From contig NZ_JACJSB010000009.1 in the NCBI RefSeq assembly GCF_014697585.1, forward strand, positions 62,001-126,000: DNA of 64,000 nt. The letters are read 5' to 3'. Under the pieces are notes generated by a model. It was not told the origin of the DNA, made no database searches, and saw only the letters and a list, made by a program, of their open reading frames with translations. Shown here one piece after another: positions 16,860 to 25,783 of this stretch (positions are counted from its first letter, which is position 1; each line of letters opens with the position of its first letter). A program made the position numbers and the translations under genes. Source of the stretch: Dolichospermum sp. FACHB-1091. Lineage in GTDB: Bacteria; Cyanobacteriota; Cyanobacteriia; Cyanobacteriales; Nostocaceae.

Positions 16860-18041
16860 TTAATAAGCACCAGTTTGGGGAAATTCATCATTCAAAGCCC
16901 ATTTACCAATTTCCCGCAGTCTGTAATCAACCGGATCATGAAGTGTAAAAGTACGCATATTTCGCCAATAACGATCAAAGCCATATTTTTGACTCGTAGC
17001 AGATGCGCCCATAACTTCAAAAATGCGGTTGGTAATGTCTAAACCTACTTTTGTTGCTGCAACTTTAGCAGTATTCACAGCTATCATACATTCTCCCCTT
17101 TGTGTTGGGGTGAGGTTGTGTTCTTTTTCCCAAGCTGCTTGTAGTAATTCTATGGCTTGGTTAACTAAGGCCTTTACTCCTTGTAAGTCTACCCACATAG
17201 TACCATAGTGGTGAAGAATAAAAGGATCTTTGGTAACACATTCCACCTCTGATGTCAACCAAGGTTTTTTACGGTTTTGAGTATAATTTTTAGCTGACGC
17301 AAAAGCACCCTCAGCAATACCTAAGTAAATATTAGCCAGGTTGAGTTGAGTTATACAAGAACGAATAGTAGTAAAAATAGAATTTTGGTTGTATCTAGCC
17401 CCAATGATTTCCTGGGGATAAACAATCACATTGTCAAAATTGATATTACCGCTATCAGTTTGGCGTTGTCCCATGCTATCCCAATCAGTATTAATTTTTA
17501 CTCCTTGTCTCCGACTGGGAATGACTAAAATAATTAATTCTCCCGTTGTTTGATCAATAGCTGAAAGTGGTAAAATATCAGAATCTACAGAACCGGAACA
17601 AAAGCTTTTACTACCATTAAGTAAAAAATGATTTTCCTGTGCTGTAATAACTGCTCTTTTGTCTCTAGGGTTAAGAGCATTACACCAAAACCAATTATGA
17701 TTAACAGTTTCGCTATAGTAATATTGTTTCTGCTCAATTGTACCAAAGATATGGGGAATAACTACCCCAATTTGATGATATGAGAAAACATGAGCTAAGG
17801 AACTATCAACTTTAGCAAATTCCCGAATTATTTGGAATGTAGTTATCCAGGTTGCACCAATTCCTCCATATTCTTGAGGGATAATCAGCTTGAGTAGGTT
17901 ACTTTTTCGCAAACTATCCCGTTCTGGTTTTGGTGTACCTCCTTGAGCATCTCTTTCTATGGCAGTTTTGGCAAATTCCCCTGCTAAAGACTGAGCTAAA
18001 ATAATGTAATCTTTGACTTCTAATTCTAAATCATTTCCCAT
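16860..18041 (-). CDS. Acyl-CoA dehydrogenase-fold flavin monooxygenase (SfnB/DszC-like)
   Basis: This flavoprotein of the acyl-CoA dehydrogenase superfamily (393 aa from ATG 18041) is closest in character to SfnB/DszC, which take part in organosulfur use with reduced flavin. Visible landmarks are the N-terminal helical domain with IIPQEYGGIGATW, the middle beta domain with LNGSKSFCSGS and WDSMGQRQTDSGNINFD, and the C-terminal helical domain with EVMGASATSQKYGFDRYWRN. The catalytic Glu of true acyl-CoA dehydrogenases is not obvious. A TTG start nine bases upstream is less likely. Its place beside the sulfate uptake genes supports a sulfur-acquisition role, which remains inference. Confidence 0.8.
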   Translation of the reverse strand: MGNDLELEVKDYIILAQSLAGEFAKTAIERDAQGGTPKPERDSLRKSNLLKLIIPQEYGGIGATWITTFQIIREFAKVDSSLAHVFSYHQIGVVIPHIFGTIEQKQYYYSETVNHNWFWCNALNPRDKRAVITAQENHFLLNGSKSFCSGSVDSDILPLSAIDQTTGELIILVIPSRRQGVKINTDWDSMGQRQTDSGNINFDNVIVYPQEIIGARYNQNSIFTTIRSCITQLNLANIYLGIAEGAFASAKNYTQNRKKPWLTSEVECVTKDPFILHHYGTMWVDLQGVKALVNQAIELLQAAWEKEHNLTPTQRGECMIAVNTAKVAATKVGLDITNRIFEVMGASATSQKYGFDRYWRNMRTFTLHDPVDYRLREIGKWALNDEFPQTGAY

Positions 18042-18070
18042 TAATCTCAAAACCTACTTATCAAAAATCT

Positions 18071-18364
18071 TTATTCAATTTCTAACTGTTTTTTAGCCTG
18101 TTTTAATTGTTTCCACAAACTATGAATTTGTTTGTAAGCCTCCTGTGGAGATATTTTACCACCTGTTTGTAAATTACAAATATAATTTACCCGTTGAGCA
18201 AATTCTTGGAGATTAGCATTAAAAACTAAATATTCCGGTTTAAACTGACCGTAATAGGAACTGCGAGGGTAAAGAAAATCACATATCTCAGAGAGTAAAT
18301 CAGATTCTTGTCTCATGATTCGATTATCAGTATTGGTGATTAGACAGAGATACAAACTTGACAT
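18071..18364 (-). CDS. Conserved small cyanobacterial protein
   Basis: The protein has up to 97 aa. The core FLYPRSSYYGQFKPEYLVFNANLQEF and CNLQTGGKISPQEAYKQI looks like a family I recall as widely conserved in cyanobacteria without known function. The C-terminus is a lysine-rich helix. The ATG at 18316 (MRQESDLLSE) is an alternative start close to the conserved region; neither start has a clear Shine-Dalgarno. It ends 29 bp before the flavin monooxygenase start on the same strand. Confidence 0.7.
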   Translation of the reverse strand: MSSLYLCLITNTDNRIMRQESDLLSEICDFLYPRSSYYGQFKPEYLVFNANLQEFAQRVNYICNLQTGGKISPQEAYKQIHSLWKQLKQAKKQLEIE

Positions 18365-18722
18365 TTTACGGGCTTTGGGTTGTAAAGACCGATAACCCGA
18401 TAGAGATAGAGTAGTTTTTAAATTTATCCTACGAGCATTACATATTTTTCTGAATTAGGCAAGACATTTTTAGGGAATTGCTTTAAAAAAGATTATTACA
18501 TATTTTTCTCAATTAGGTAAGAGGTTTTGAGTTCATTTTCTTAATTTATGGGAGATTTGAGAAGTAGTTTCCAAGATTTATTTTTAGATTATTACATATA
18601 ATTCTCAATTAGGCAAGAGGTTTTGAGTTAATTTTTCTTAATTTCTGGGAAAATTGAGAAACTTGTTAGAGTTGGTTAGGGTAGGAAAAGAAAAATAACG
18701 AATAATAGCAAATAATAGGATT
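18365..18722. other. Divergent intergenic region with direct repeats
   Basis: This gap between the small conserved gene and msrB contains no gene. Most of it is a set of AT-rich direct repeats described separately. It must contain the msrB promoter. Confidence 0.5.
18437..18662. repeat. Long imperfect direct repeats upstream of msrB
   Basis: ATTACATATTTTTCT-AATTAGGCAAGA appears at 18437, 18495 and 18591. Copies two and three share a longer unit of about 75 bp with 96-bp spacing, ending in TTTTGAGTT...TTCTTAATTT...GGGA...TTGAGAA. The third copy ends about 60 bp before the msrB start. Confidence 0.8.
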
Positions 18723-19217
18723 ATGGACAAACGTTATTTTTTGCAAATGGGTGCCGTATTAGTCGGTACAGCCTTTTTTTCCCGTTATATCAATTGGAGT
18801 TCAGAAACAATGGCACTTTCTAATACAGAGTTTGCAGTGACTAAGACTGAGGAAGAGTGGAAGAGTATCCTGACACCAGAACAGTTTCGTGTGTTGCGGA
18901 AACATGGTACAGAACCTTCTCATACCAGTCCCCTGGATAAGCAATATGAACCTGGTACTTATGTCTGTGCTGGTTGTGGACAAGCTTTGTTTACTTCAGA
19001 GACTAAATTTAATAGTGGTACTGGTTGGCCGAGCTTTTTTAAACCAATTGAGGGAGCAATTGCTACGACTACAGACAGGTCATTTTTTATGACCAGAACT
19101 GAGGTGCATTGCAGTAATTGTGGTGGACATTTAGGCCATGTATTCAATGATGGTCCCAAACCAACCGGCTTGCGCTACTGTATGAACGGTGTATCATTAC
19201 AGTTTATACCTGCGTAG
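18723..19217 (+). CDS. msrB: Peptide-methionine (R)-S-oxide reductase MsrB, membrane-anchored or exported
   Basis: It reduces methionine-R-sulfoxide in oxidised proteins using thioredoxin-type electrons. The C-terminal 130 residues form the SelR domain. Zinc is held by two CxxC pairs (CAGC and CSNC); the fold core is TGWPSFFKPI and GHLGHVFNDGP; the nucleophile is Cys in LRYCMNG. The N-terminus (YFLQMGAVLVGTAFF) is hydrophobic and may anchor or export the enzyme, unlike many cytosolic MsrB proteins. An internal Met at residue 30 (MALSNTEF) could start a soluble form. At 164 aa it is otherwise of normal size. Confidence 0.93.
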   Translation: MDKRYFLQMGAVLVGTAFFSRYINWSSETMALSNTEFAVTKTEEEWKSILTPEQFRVLRKHGTEPSHTSPLDKQYEPGTYVCAGCGQALFTSETKFNSGTGWPSFFKPIEGAIATTTDRSFFMTRTEVHCSNCGGHLGHVFNDGPKPTGLRYCMNGVSLQFIPA

Positions 19218-19231
19218 ATTAGGAATTTTCG

Positions 19232-19262
19232 CAAGGGGTAATTTCATAGATAAAACCCCTTG
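19232..19262 (+). terminator. Hairpin downstream of msrB
   Basis: CAAGGGGT and ACCCCTTG form a perfect 8-bp stem with a 15-nt AT-rich loop, 15 bp after the msrB stop. The following sequence is not a T run, so factor-independent termination is uncertain. Confidence 0.45.
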
Positions 19263-19348
19263 TGTGATTCTGTCAAAAGCAGGAAATTATAATATAGCAG
19301 GTAGTATTTAGATGAAATTCTTGAAGGGAAATAAGTAAGGATTAAATA

Positions 19349-19687
19349 ATGCAAGTTCTCAAAAGATCAATCAAGCCAGAAAGCTATATATCATTTCTGT
19401 ACACTTACCAAACTACTTGGGGAACTGCTGGTGATATTTGTTTAGTTCGTGAAACCGTAGCTAAATCCAGCGGGGCGAAATTTGTAGGCCGGAGAATCCA
19501 ATTAGCTATTCCCAAGGGAATGGAACGTGATTACGTAGTGAATATCCCGGTCATAAAAATTGCAGGTCATGTGGGTGAGGGACATCCTAAAGACCCGCAT
19601 TCGGAATGGGAGGCTTATGATGGTATAGATCCAGAATTAGCAACTACTGTTTTGAAAATTTGGGGTTTTAAATTGATTGAATTGTAG
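19349..19687 (+). CDS. Protein of unknown function
   Basis: The protein has 112 aa and I do not recognise the family. There is no signal peptide or membrane segment. Sequence features are VGRRIQLAIPKGMERDYVVNIPV and HVGEGHPKDPHSEWEAYDG, which look like a compact folded domain. AAGGGAAATAAGTAAGG precedes the ATG. Codon use resembles neighbours. It lies between msrB and the long leader region of psbB, and nothing in the context suggests a role. Confidence 0.6.
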   Translation: MQVLKRSIKPESYISFLYTYQTTWGTAGDICLVRETVAKSSGAKFVGRRIQLAIPKGMERDYVVNIPVIKIAGHVGEGHPKDPHSEWEAYDGIDPELATTVLKIWGFKLIEL

Positions 19688-20557
19688 GATATTTTAGCTT
19701 GAACATTGTTATGTTTAAGCTTAACCTACCTCACAAATGCCTGAGCAAAATTAATTGCACATTTTTTGGGAAAACAGAAATCTTTTGTGGACAGAACCCT
19801 TTCGATGATTTTTGCTATGGCGATAACTTTGATCAATCTAAGTATCGCACAAGTTCGTGCAGGTATAAGTTATATCTATGCAAGTATCAATTCTGTCTTT
19901 CCTGTTCCCTGTTCTCTGTTCCCTGACCACACAAGTAAATTCACAGAATCAAACCGGATTCCTATAGGTGATATGGGTTTCAGAACTTTTAATTTTAATT
20001 TAATATCGGAGATATTTGAGCTACCACTACTGGTGTAGACTTAATCCTAAAAAGCACAGAAAGAGTAAATATCGTTAATACATATCCAATTTAACTTGTA
20101 CATTGCCCAGGTCATATATAGAACCAGCCTAAAATAAAACTGGTAATTATTCAAGGAGCGATCGCCTGGTAAAACCCCAATTTAGTTTTATCCTGGAATA
20201 GTGGACTTAAAAAACTTCAGCTTTCCAGATAGATGAGGTTATAATCAGCATTTCTGGCGACTGATAGCGACATTCAAACCACAAACTCCGTAACCTCAAG
20301 GATGAAAACGCTTGCAAAGCGTGCCATCAATAGTTACACTTTTTAAAATATTCTCATTTTTGTTTAGGGATTGCTCAAACATTCCCATAACAAGTTCTTG
20401 ACAAAAGAATCAAGTTATGGTAGTCCGTCAGCATTGCCAAAATCAAAATCAGCAATAAAAAACTCAGAGATTCCTAATGATTGGCGATTTCCGTCATTTT
20501 AGAACCTTAGTCACAAAATTGCTTTGTCAACATAACTATCCAGGAGGCTTGTAGTTA
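19688..20557. promoter_or_regulatory. Long upstream region of psbB
   Basis: This 870-bp gap contains two overlapping short frames (19699-19926 and 19766-20038) that lack ribosome sites and protein-like composition, so I do not call them. A short TGTTCCC/TGTTCTC heptamer tract lies near 19900-19925, and one HIP1 octamer near 20158. The psbB promoter and 5' leader should lie in the last 300 bp; the Shine-Dalgarno AGGAGG is at 20542-20547. Confidence 0.6.
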
Positions 20558-22084
20558 ATGGGACTACCTTGGTATCGAGTACATACAGTCGTTCTGAACG
20601 ATCCAGGTCGGCTGATTTCTGTACACTTAATGCACACAGCTTTAGTAGCTGGTTGGGCAGGTTCAATGGCGCTGTACGAACTAGCCATTTATAACCCCAG
20701 TGATCCAGTTCTTAACCCCATGTGGCGGCAAGGGATGTTCGTACTTCCCTTCATGGCACGTTTAGGCGTGACCGAATCTTGGGGCGGTTGGAGTGTAACT
20801 GGTGGCACAGCAGTAGACCCCGGTTTCTGGTCTTTTGAAGGCGTTGCTGCGGCTCACATCGTTCTCTCTGGTTTATTATTCTTGGCTGCGGTGTGGCACT
20901 GGGTTTTCTGGGATTTGGAACTCTTTAGAGATCCTCGCACAGGTGAACCTGCCCTAGACTTGCCAAAAATGTTTGGTATTCATCTGTTCTTATCCGGTTT
21001 ACTTTGTTTTGGTTTTGGTGCTTTCCACCAAACTGGACTCTTTGGTCCTGGAATGTGGGTGTCTGATGCTTACGGACTCACTGGCAGTATTCAGCCAGTA
21101 GCACCAGAATGGGGTCCGGCTGGATTTAACCCCTTTAATCCCGGTGGCATTGTTGCTCACCACATTGCAGCAGGTGTAGTCGGTATTATCGCGGGTTTAT
21201 TCCACCTCACAGTTAGACCCCCCGAAAGGCTCTACAAAGCCCTACGGATGGGAAATATTGAAACCGTACTTTCCAGCAGTATCGCGGCAGTATTCTTCGC
21301 TGCTTTCGTAGTCGCTGGAACTATGTGGTACGGTAACGCTGCTACCCCCATTGAACTGTTTGGACCTACCCGCTATCAGTGGGATCAAGGCTACTTCCGT
21401 CAAGAAATTCAGCGTCGTGTGCAAACCAGTGTGGGCGAAGGCGCTACTTTGTCTGAAGCTTGGGCGAAAATTCCTGAAAAATTGGCATTCTACGATTACG
21501 TTGGTAATAGCCCCGCGAAAGGTGGTCTATTCCGTACAGGACCAATGGTGAAAGGTGATGGTATTGCTGAATCTTGGCAAGGTCACGCTGTGTTCACCGA
21601 TGCTGAAGGCCGAGAATTAACAGTTCGTCGTTTACCTAACTTCTTTGAAACTTTCCCCGTAATTTTGACCGATAAAGATGGTGTTGTCCGTGCTGACATC
21701 CCCTTCCGTCGGGCAGAATCTAAATACAGCTTTGAACAAACTGGCGTGACTGTCAGCTTCTACGGTGGTAATTTGAATGGTCAAACCTTTACAGACCCCG
21801 CTGATGTCAAGAAGTACGCCCGGAAAGCTCAAGGTGGCGAGATTTTTGAATTTGACAGAGAAACTTTGAACTCTGACGGTGTATTCCGTACTTCTCCTAG
21901 AGGTTGGTTTACTTTCGGTCATGCTGTATTCGCTTTATTATTCTTCTTTGGTCACTTATGGCACGGTTCACGGACTATCTACCGTGATGTATTTGCCGGT
22001 GTGGAAATTGAAGAAGAACAAGTTGAATGGGGTCTGTTCCAGAAGCTGGGTGACAAGACAACTCGCCGGAGAACGGAAGCTTAA
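20558..22084 (+). CDS. psbB: Photosystem II CP47 reaction-centre protein
   Basis: This is the inner antenna protein that binds about sixteen chlorophylls and passes excitation to the photosystem II core in the thylakoid membrane. At 508 aa the length is standard. The N-terminus [18 protein letters not shown], the six membrane helices with paired His ligands (for example [13 protein letters not shown] and [14 protein letters not shown]), the large lumenal loop between helices five and six (about residues 260-450) and the final helix with [19 protein letters not shown] are all present. The start follows a strong AGGAGG with 10-bp spacing. It is followed by an intercistronic hairpin and psbT. 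Confidence 0.99.
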   Translation: MGLPWYRVHTVVLNDPGRLISVHLMHTALVAGWAGSMALYELAIYNPSDPVLNPMWRQGMFVLPFMARLGVTESWGGWSVTGGTAVDPGFWSFEGVAAAHIVLSGLLFLAAVWHWVFWDLELFRDPRTGEPALDLPKMFGIHLFLSGLLCFGFGAFHQTGLFGPGMWVSDAYGLTGSIQPVAPEWGPAGFNPFNPGGIVAHHIAAGVVGIIAGLFHLTVRPPERLYKALRMGNIETVLSSSIAAVFFAAFVVAGTMWYGNAATPIELFGPTRYQWDQGYFRQEIQRRVQTSVGEGATLSEAWAKIPEKLAFYDYVGNSPAKGGLFRTGPMVKGDGIAESWQGHAVFTDAEGRELTVRRLPNFFETFPVILTDKDGVVRADIPFRRAESKYSFEQTGVTVSFYGGNLNGQTFTDPADVKKYARKAQGGEIFEFDRETLNSDGVFRTSPRGWFTFGHAVFALLFFFGHLWHGSRTIYRDVFAGVEIEEEQVEWGLFQKLGDKTTRRRTEA

Positions 22085-22100
22085 AACTTGGATCAGGTGT

Positions 22101-22120
22101 GAAGTAGAAAAATCTACTTC
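22101..22120 (+). terminator. Hairpin in the psbB-psbT spacer
   Basis: GAAGTAGA-AAAA-TCTACTTC is a perfect 8-bp stem-loop 16 bp after the psbB stop, followed by a short CTTTTT. It may partly terminate or protect the psbB mRNA, so that psbT is made at a different level. Confidence 0.6.
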
Positions 22121-22182
22121 ATGCTTTTTCCCCGGTTTGGTAAACTAAAATTACTGGCTCAATAGGCACAGATCTGAAAAAT

Positions 22183-22287
22183 ATGGAAAGTGTTGCTTAC
22201 ATCTTGATTTTAGCCCTAGCAATAGGTGTACTCTTTTTTTCAATCGCCTTCCGCGAACCCCCTCGCTTTGAGAAGAAAGATAAGTAG
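22183..22287 (+). CDS. psbT: Photosystem II reaction-centre protein T
   Basis: This 34-aa single-helix subunit lies at the photosystem II dimer interface. The translation MESVAYILILALAIGVLFF followed by SIAFREPPRF and a lysine-rich end is the standard PsbT sequence. It is 98 bp downstream of psbB, its usual partner in cyanobacteria and plastids. No strong Shine-Dalgarno is seen. Confidence 0.97.
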   Translation: MESVAYILILALAIGVLFFSIAFREPPRFEKKDK

Positions 22288-22325
22288 TTAGTTATTCCCC
22301 ATTTGTCAGGGAATATATGCTAATA

Positions 22326-22361
22326 ATATCCGTTGTTACTGATAATAGTAGCAACGGATAT
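22326..22361 (+). terminator. Strong hairpin ending the psbB-psbT unit
   Basis: ATATCCGTTGTTACT pairs with AGTAGCAACGGATAT (14 Watson-Crick pairs and one G-U) around a 6-nt loop, 38 bp after psbT, followed by TCTGTTTTA. It is the best terminator candidate for the operon. A miniature element starts 9 bp downstream. Confidence 0.75.
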
Positions 22362-22370
22362 TCTGTTTTA

Positions 22371-22473
22371 CAGCACTTCCCGATGTTATGAGGTACAAGA
22401 ACCCCACCCCCAACCCCCTCCCCGCAAGCGAGGAGGGGGCTTAAGATGTACCTCATAAAAGCGGAAACCCCTG
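22371..22473. mobile_element. 103-bp miniature inverted-repeat element, copy 2
   Basis: The element is flanked by TA at 22369-22370 and 22474-22475. Outer ends are CAGCACTTCCCG and CGGAAACCCCTG (imperfect inverted repeats), inner arms TTATGAGGTAC and GTACCTCATAA (perfect), and the core is the GC-rich hairpin shared by the whole family. It lies between the psbT terminator and the first secreted-protein gene. The inner arms differ from copy 3 at one position on each side in a way that keeps pairing. Confidence 0.85.
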
Positions 22474-22676
22474 TAGGTATTAAACCCACATTCCGCACTT
22501 CAAAAAGTAGTATACAAAAACTACATTTACGATTTGAACCCAATCGAAGAAACTGATATTATTCTTAAGGAAGGACACCTTCACTAATTAAATGATGTCT
22601 CTAAATTATTGTCAATTTAATTAACTGAATGATACCTAGATACGCCCAACCAACTAAAAAATCAAAGGAGTGTAAA

Positions 22677-23168
22677 ATGCAGCTAAATGTACAATTGGGA
22701 CAGCTTAATCAAATAATTGCTACTGGGTTAATTATTACCAATATTATGTTCTTGTTTTCATCAGCAGCAGAAGCACAACCTAGAAAACTATCTGTTGAAT
22801 GTAATGCAGCTTTACAAAGAGCAAAAAAACAAATTCAAAAAAATAGAAATGTCAAAGTTGTTTATACAGGTCAAGAAAACATTTCTCAAGATTACAAAAG
22901 TTATCCTACTAATCGTCCATTTTCCTATCAGTTTGGTTTGAGAGGACCTGCTACGGAATCTATCTTAAATTCTGATAAATTTTTAACTATAATTGCCACA
23001 GATATTATCAATAATTGTCCATCAATTAGCATGGTTGCATTTGGAGAGTATCAAACTGATCATGGTGGAGCATACGGATTATTCAAAAATAATACAGTGG
23101 CTGCTTTTGAATGTGTTGATCCTGGAACAACAATAAAATTAAGTTGGGGACAAATTGTTTGTATTTAG
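22677..23168 (+). CDS. Secreted protein of unknown function
   Basis: The protein has 163 aa from ATG 22677, which has an ideal AAAGGAG six bases upstream; a frame opening 48 bp earlier would spoil the signal peptide. A Sec signal peptide ends near SSAAEAQ. The mature part has four cysteines (CNAALQRA, NNCPS, AFECVD and a final VCI), which suggests disulphides in the periplasm or outside the cell. GPATESILNS and FGEYQTDHGGAYGLF are distinctive. It is the first of several secreted-protein genes on this strand with short gaps and similar ribosome sites, probably an operon. Confidence 0.75.
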   Translation: MQLNVQLGQLNQIIATGLIITNIMFLFSSAAEAQPRKLSVECNAALQRAKKQIQKNRNVKVVYTGQENISQDYKSYPTNRPFSYQFGLRGPATESILNSDKFLTIIATDIINNCPSISMVAFGEYQTDHGGAYGLFKNNTVAAFECVDPGTTIKLSWGQIVCI

Positions 23169-23207
23169 ATAATAGATAATACCTAACAAAACTTATAGGA
23201 GAAAAAA

Positions 23208-23726
23208 ATGAAAAACTTGTTTATTAACTTCACAATCACAACTGCATTAATTACATTAATATCACCCTTAGCATTTGCATCGCCAAAATCAGGATCTAAA
23301 CTTCCTTCAGGTCCTTATTATGCAATGGGAACTATGTTTAATAACTCTTGGAGAGAGATTTTAAATCGTAATGGTAGAACTTGCATCAAAATAGTTGATG
23401 GACCTCCTAATAATGTCAGAGGAAGAGAGGAAATTATGATTAGTAGCGTATCAAATCGAGGAGGTAAACTTTACATTGATGGTAAAAATCAGGAAATAGA
23501 AATTATACCACTTAAAAACTTCCCAGAGTATGAATTTTTAAGCCAATATTCGACTATTTTAGCTGGATTTGGTGATAATAGTGGTGGTGCTTGGGGATTA
23601 GTAGCAGGAAATAAATCTGATTCTCGTACTACTCCAGAGCAAAATAAGAGAATGCAGGAATGTATAAATACTAAGGGTAAGTATGTCCGCAAAATCAAAG
23701 GTAGAATGCTTCAAGGACAATTTTAG
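23208..23726 (+). CDS. Secreted protein of unknown function
   Basis: The protein has 172 aa with a clear Sec signal peptide (cleavage after PLAFA). The mature part shares a pattern with the preceding gene: a cysteine near the start (GRTCIKIVDG), a FGDNSGGAWGLV segment resembling the DHGGAYGLF of its neighbour, and a late cysteine (MQECINTKG). The two may be distant paralogues; this is inference from short motifs. TAGGAG lies 7 bp before the ATG. It starts 39 bp after the first gene of the cluster. Confidence 0.75.
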   Translation: MKNLFINFTITTALITLISPLAFASPKSGSKLPSGPYYAMGTMFNNSWREILNRNGRTCIKIVDGPPNNVRGREEIMISSVSNRGGKLYIDGKNQEIEIIPLKNFPEYEFLSQYSTILAGFGDNSGGAWGLVAGNKSDSRTTPEQNKRMQECINTKGKYVRKIKGRMLQGQF

Positions 23727-23747
23727 ATAATAAAGGAATTGAACAAA

Positions 23748-24164
23748 ATGCAAAGGAATTTTAGCCAATTAAGGGCATTTTTTCTAATTTATTTGGTTAA
23801 TACAATAATCTTTTCAACCACTGTTAATGCACAAAAATCACCCAATATTGATTTGTCACTAATAGTAGGAGAATGGAGTGAAAAAGGAAAATGCAATTTC
23901 AGTCGTTATGTATTTACTAAAAAGGGAAAATATCAGTCTTTTTTCCAAGAAAATGGTAGATGGAAGTTGTTTTTTGATGGTAGTTATGCTCGTAAAAATA
24001 CTAATTCTGTAACTATTACCCATACTACCCCTGATAATAATACTTTTGAAGATTTACTTGAAATTTCAAGTTTAAATCGAAAAACATTATCAGGCACACT
24101 ATACATAGTTATTGGAGACGATGAAAAAGAAAAAGTTTCCTGGCAACGATGCCCTACTCGTTAG
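23748..24164 (+). CDS. Secreted protein of unknown function
   Basis: The protein has 138 aa from ATG 23748 (AAAGGAATT upstream); a TTG nine bases earlier is less likely. A signal peptide ends at VNAQ. The mature part, with LIVGEWSEKGKCNFSRYVF and GRWKLFFDGSYARK, reads like a small lipocalin-type or similar beta-barrel domain that measures departure from a reference, but no family is certain. It has two cysteines, one near each end (KCNF and WQRCP). It lies 21 bp after the previous gene. Confidence 0.7.
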   Translation: MQRNFSQLRAFFLIYLVNTIIFSTTVNAQKSPNIDLSLIVGEWSEKGKCNFSRYVFTKKGKYQSFFQENGRWKLFFDGSYARKNTNSVTITHTTPDNNTFEDLLEISSLNRKTLSGTLYIVIGDDEKEKVSWQRCPTR

Positions 24165-24238
24165 TGAAGGTTAATTAGATAGCACTATAGGTTTTTATTT
24201 AATTGATTGGTGATATTTGTAATAGGAGAAATCAAAAA

Positions 24239-25759
24239 ATGAGTAAATTACATTCTATTTTCAGTATCAGATTTTTTCAGAAAAAAATGACTAAAAAGTT
24301 TATTGCTTATTTCTTGGTAGGTTTTTTAGTTATTAGCAGTATAACTTTACCTGGAACAATATTTACAGCACTTCCCGATGTTATAAGGTACAAGAACCCC
24401 ACCCCCAACCCCCTCCCCGCAAGCGAGGAGGGGGCTTAAGATGTACCTTATAAGAGCGGAAACCCCTGTAATTATAGTCGTGTTTTAGCAGCTAATTCAT
24501 CAAATCAAACTGAGGTCAATTTATCAAACCCTAATGATAATAAAGTTGGAATTTGTATAGCAGGATTTTGTATAAAAACGCCACCAATTCCACAACCTTT
24601 GAAAAAGCCTCTTGAAGAAGGTGCTAACTCTCTTATTAAGGATCAATTGCGTTCATTTTTAAAAGATGAAATTCCCATTACTGGAACTGAACATAAATTA
24701 TATCCTACTACCTCGCAAGTTCCAGGTGGTCAATTTACACCTCAAATTTTATACTTAAATGGTGTAAATTCTTCCCAGGTGATTCCTCCGGGAGATTATG
24801 AAGTTCCTGTACATTATTATTGTACTAAGGTCTATACTTTGAATGGTGCAGGAAATCGCTATCGTTTAGCTCGTCTTAATGGGAGAATGTCTAATGTTTT
24901 AAGCACTTTATATCAACGTGCTAGTTTAAATAAAGTTCCTATTCAAGATGTACAAGTTTTATCTTGGAGTATTCAATCAGGAGTATCCTATGACAATTTA
25001 TCTAGTTCATCAAAACAATTAGTCAATCAATTAATTCCTGATTATAGACAACAATTAGAGGGTAGTTTTACTGATAAAACTATCAAATATTGGAATAGTC
25101 TTTCACAAATTACTTCCTTACCTTCTTTTGATACAACTCTCAATCAGTTAGGAGATATTGGTACATTTGCTAAGTCTTTATTACGAGCGAGAGAAGAAAT
25201 TATCAACACTAATTTTAGTTATGGAGCTTTAGCCAATGCTTTTGTAATTCCCCAGGATGTCAATCTTCCTGGTGGTATGGGAACGACTCCTTGGAGTCAG
25301 ATTAATGAACAGGTTTATCTAAGATTTCTTGCTCCTAAAGGTGCGTTAAATGATGGTATTGCTCAGGTGAGAATTGTGGGCAGAAGTCAAACTAAGGAAT
25401 TAGATAAGGTTAATTTAATAAAAAGTAATGTTGAATCTAAGCAGGTAATTTATAGTTTACCTGGTAATAATAATCGCAGTGCCTCAAGTGTTACAGCAGA
25501 AGCATTGCTGAGTAATATATCTCAGTATGACTTTTCAATTAAGAATTATACACTACGTGGACATATATTTTATCCAGGTGAGGTCACTAGAAAAGTGATT
25601 GATACAGGAACTTCGATAGCAGTAATGACTACTGGTGAAGGAGTGGGTAAGAAGAAAGAATTTAACTTATTAGTTTCTCCTAGCGTATGGGATGCTGCTG
25701 ACGCTCGGTTGGGCGTACAAATGATGCTAATTTTAAACTATGAAAACAATAATTGGTAA
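24239..25759 (+). pseudogene. Secreted-protein gene split by a miniature element
   Basis: ATG 24239 follows AGGAGA and opens a signal peptide (MTKKFIAYFLVGFLVISSI within it). Translation then runs into the miniature element at 24366-24468 and stops at TAA 24437-24439. The same reading frame resumes after the element and continues open to 25759, giving a large conserved-looking domain (VPVHYYCTKVYTLNGAGNRYR, SWSIQSGVSYDNLS). Removing the element and one TA gives GTIFNYSRVLAANSS, a normal signal cleavage region, and an uninterrupted frame of about 471 aa. An internal start (TTG 24599) could still express a signal-less fragment. Function unknown. Confidence 0.85.
24366..24468. mobile_element. 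103-bp miniature inverted-repeat element, copy 3 (inside a gene)
   Basis: The element is flanked by TA at 24364-24365 and 24469-24470. Its length and ends equal copy 2, with inner arms TTATAAGGTAC and GTACCTTATAA perfectly paired. Element plus one TA is 105 nt, a multiple of three, so the host frame is kept on both sides and only the internal TAA breaks it. In this frame the core reads NPTPNPLPASEEG. Confidence 0.9.
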
Positions 25760-25783
25760 GAATCTAGGAATGAGATAATAGTT

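Noticed and set aside
18437-18662. Possible CRISPR-like spaced repeats
   Set aside because: Only three copies, unequal spacing (58 and 96 bp), and the repeat extends into the would-be spacer.
19699-20038. Two short plus-strand frames upstream of psbB
   Set aside because: They overlap each other in different frames, lack ribosome sites and cross a heptamer repeat; nothing protein-like was recognised.
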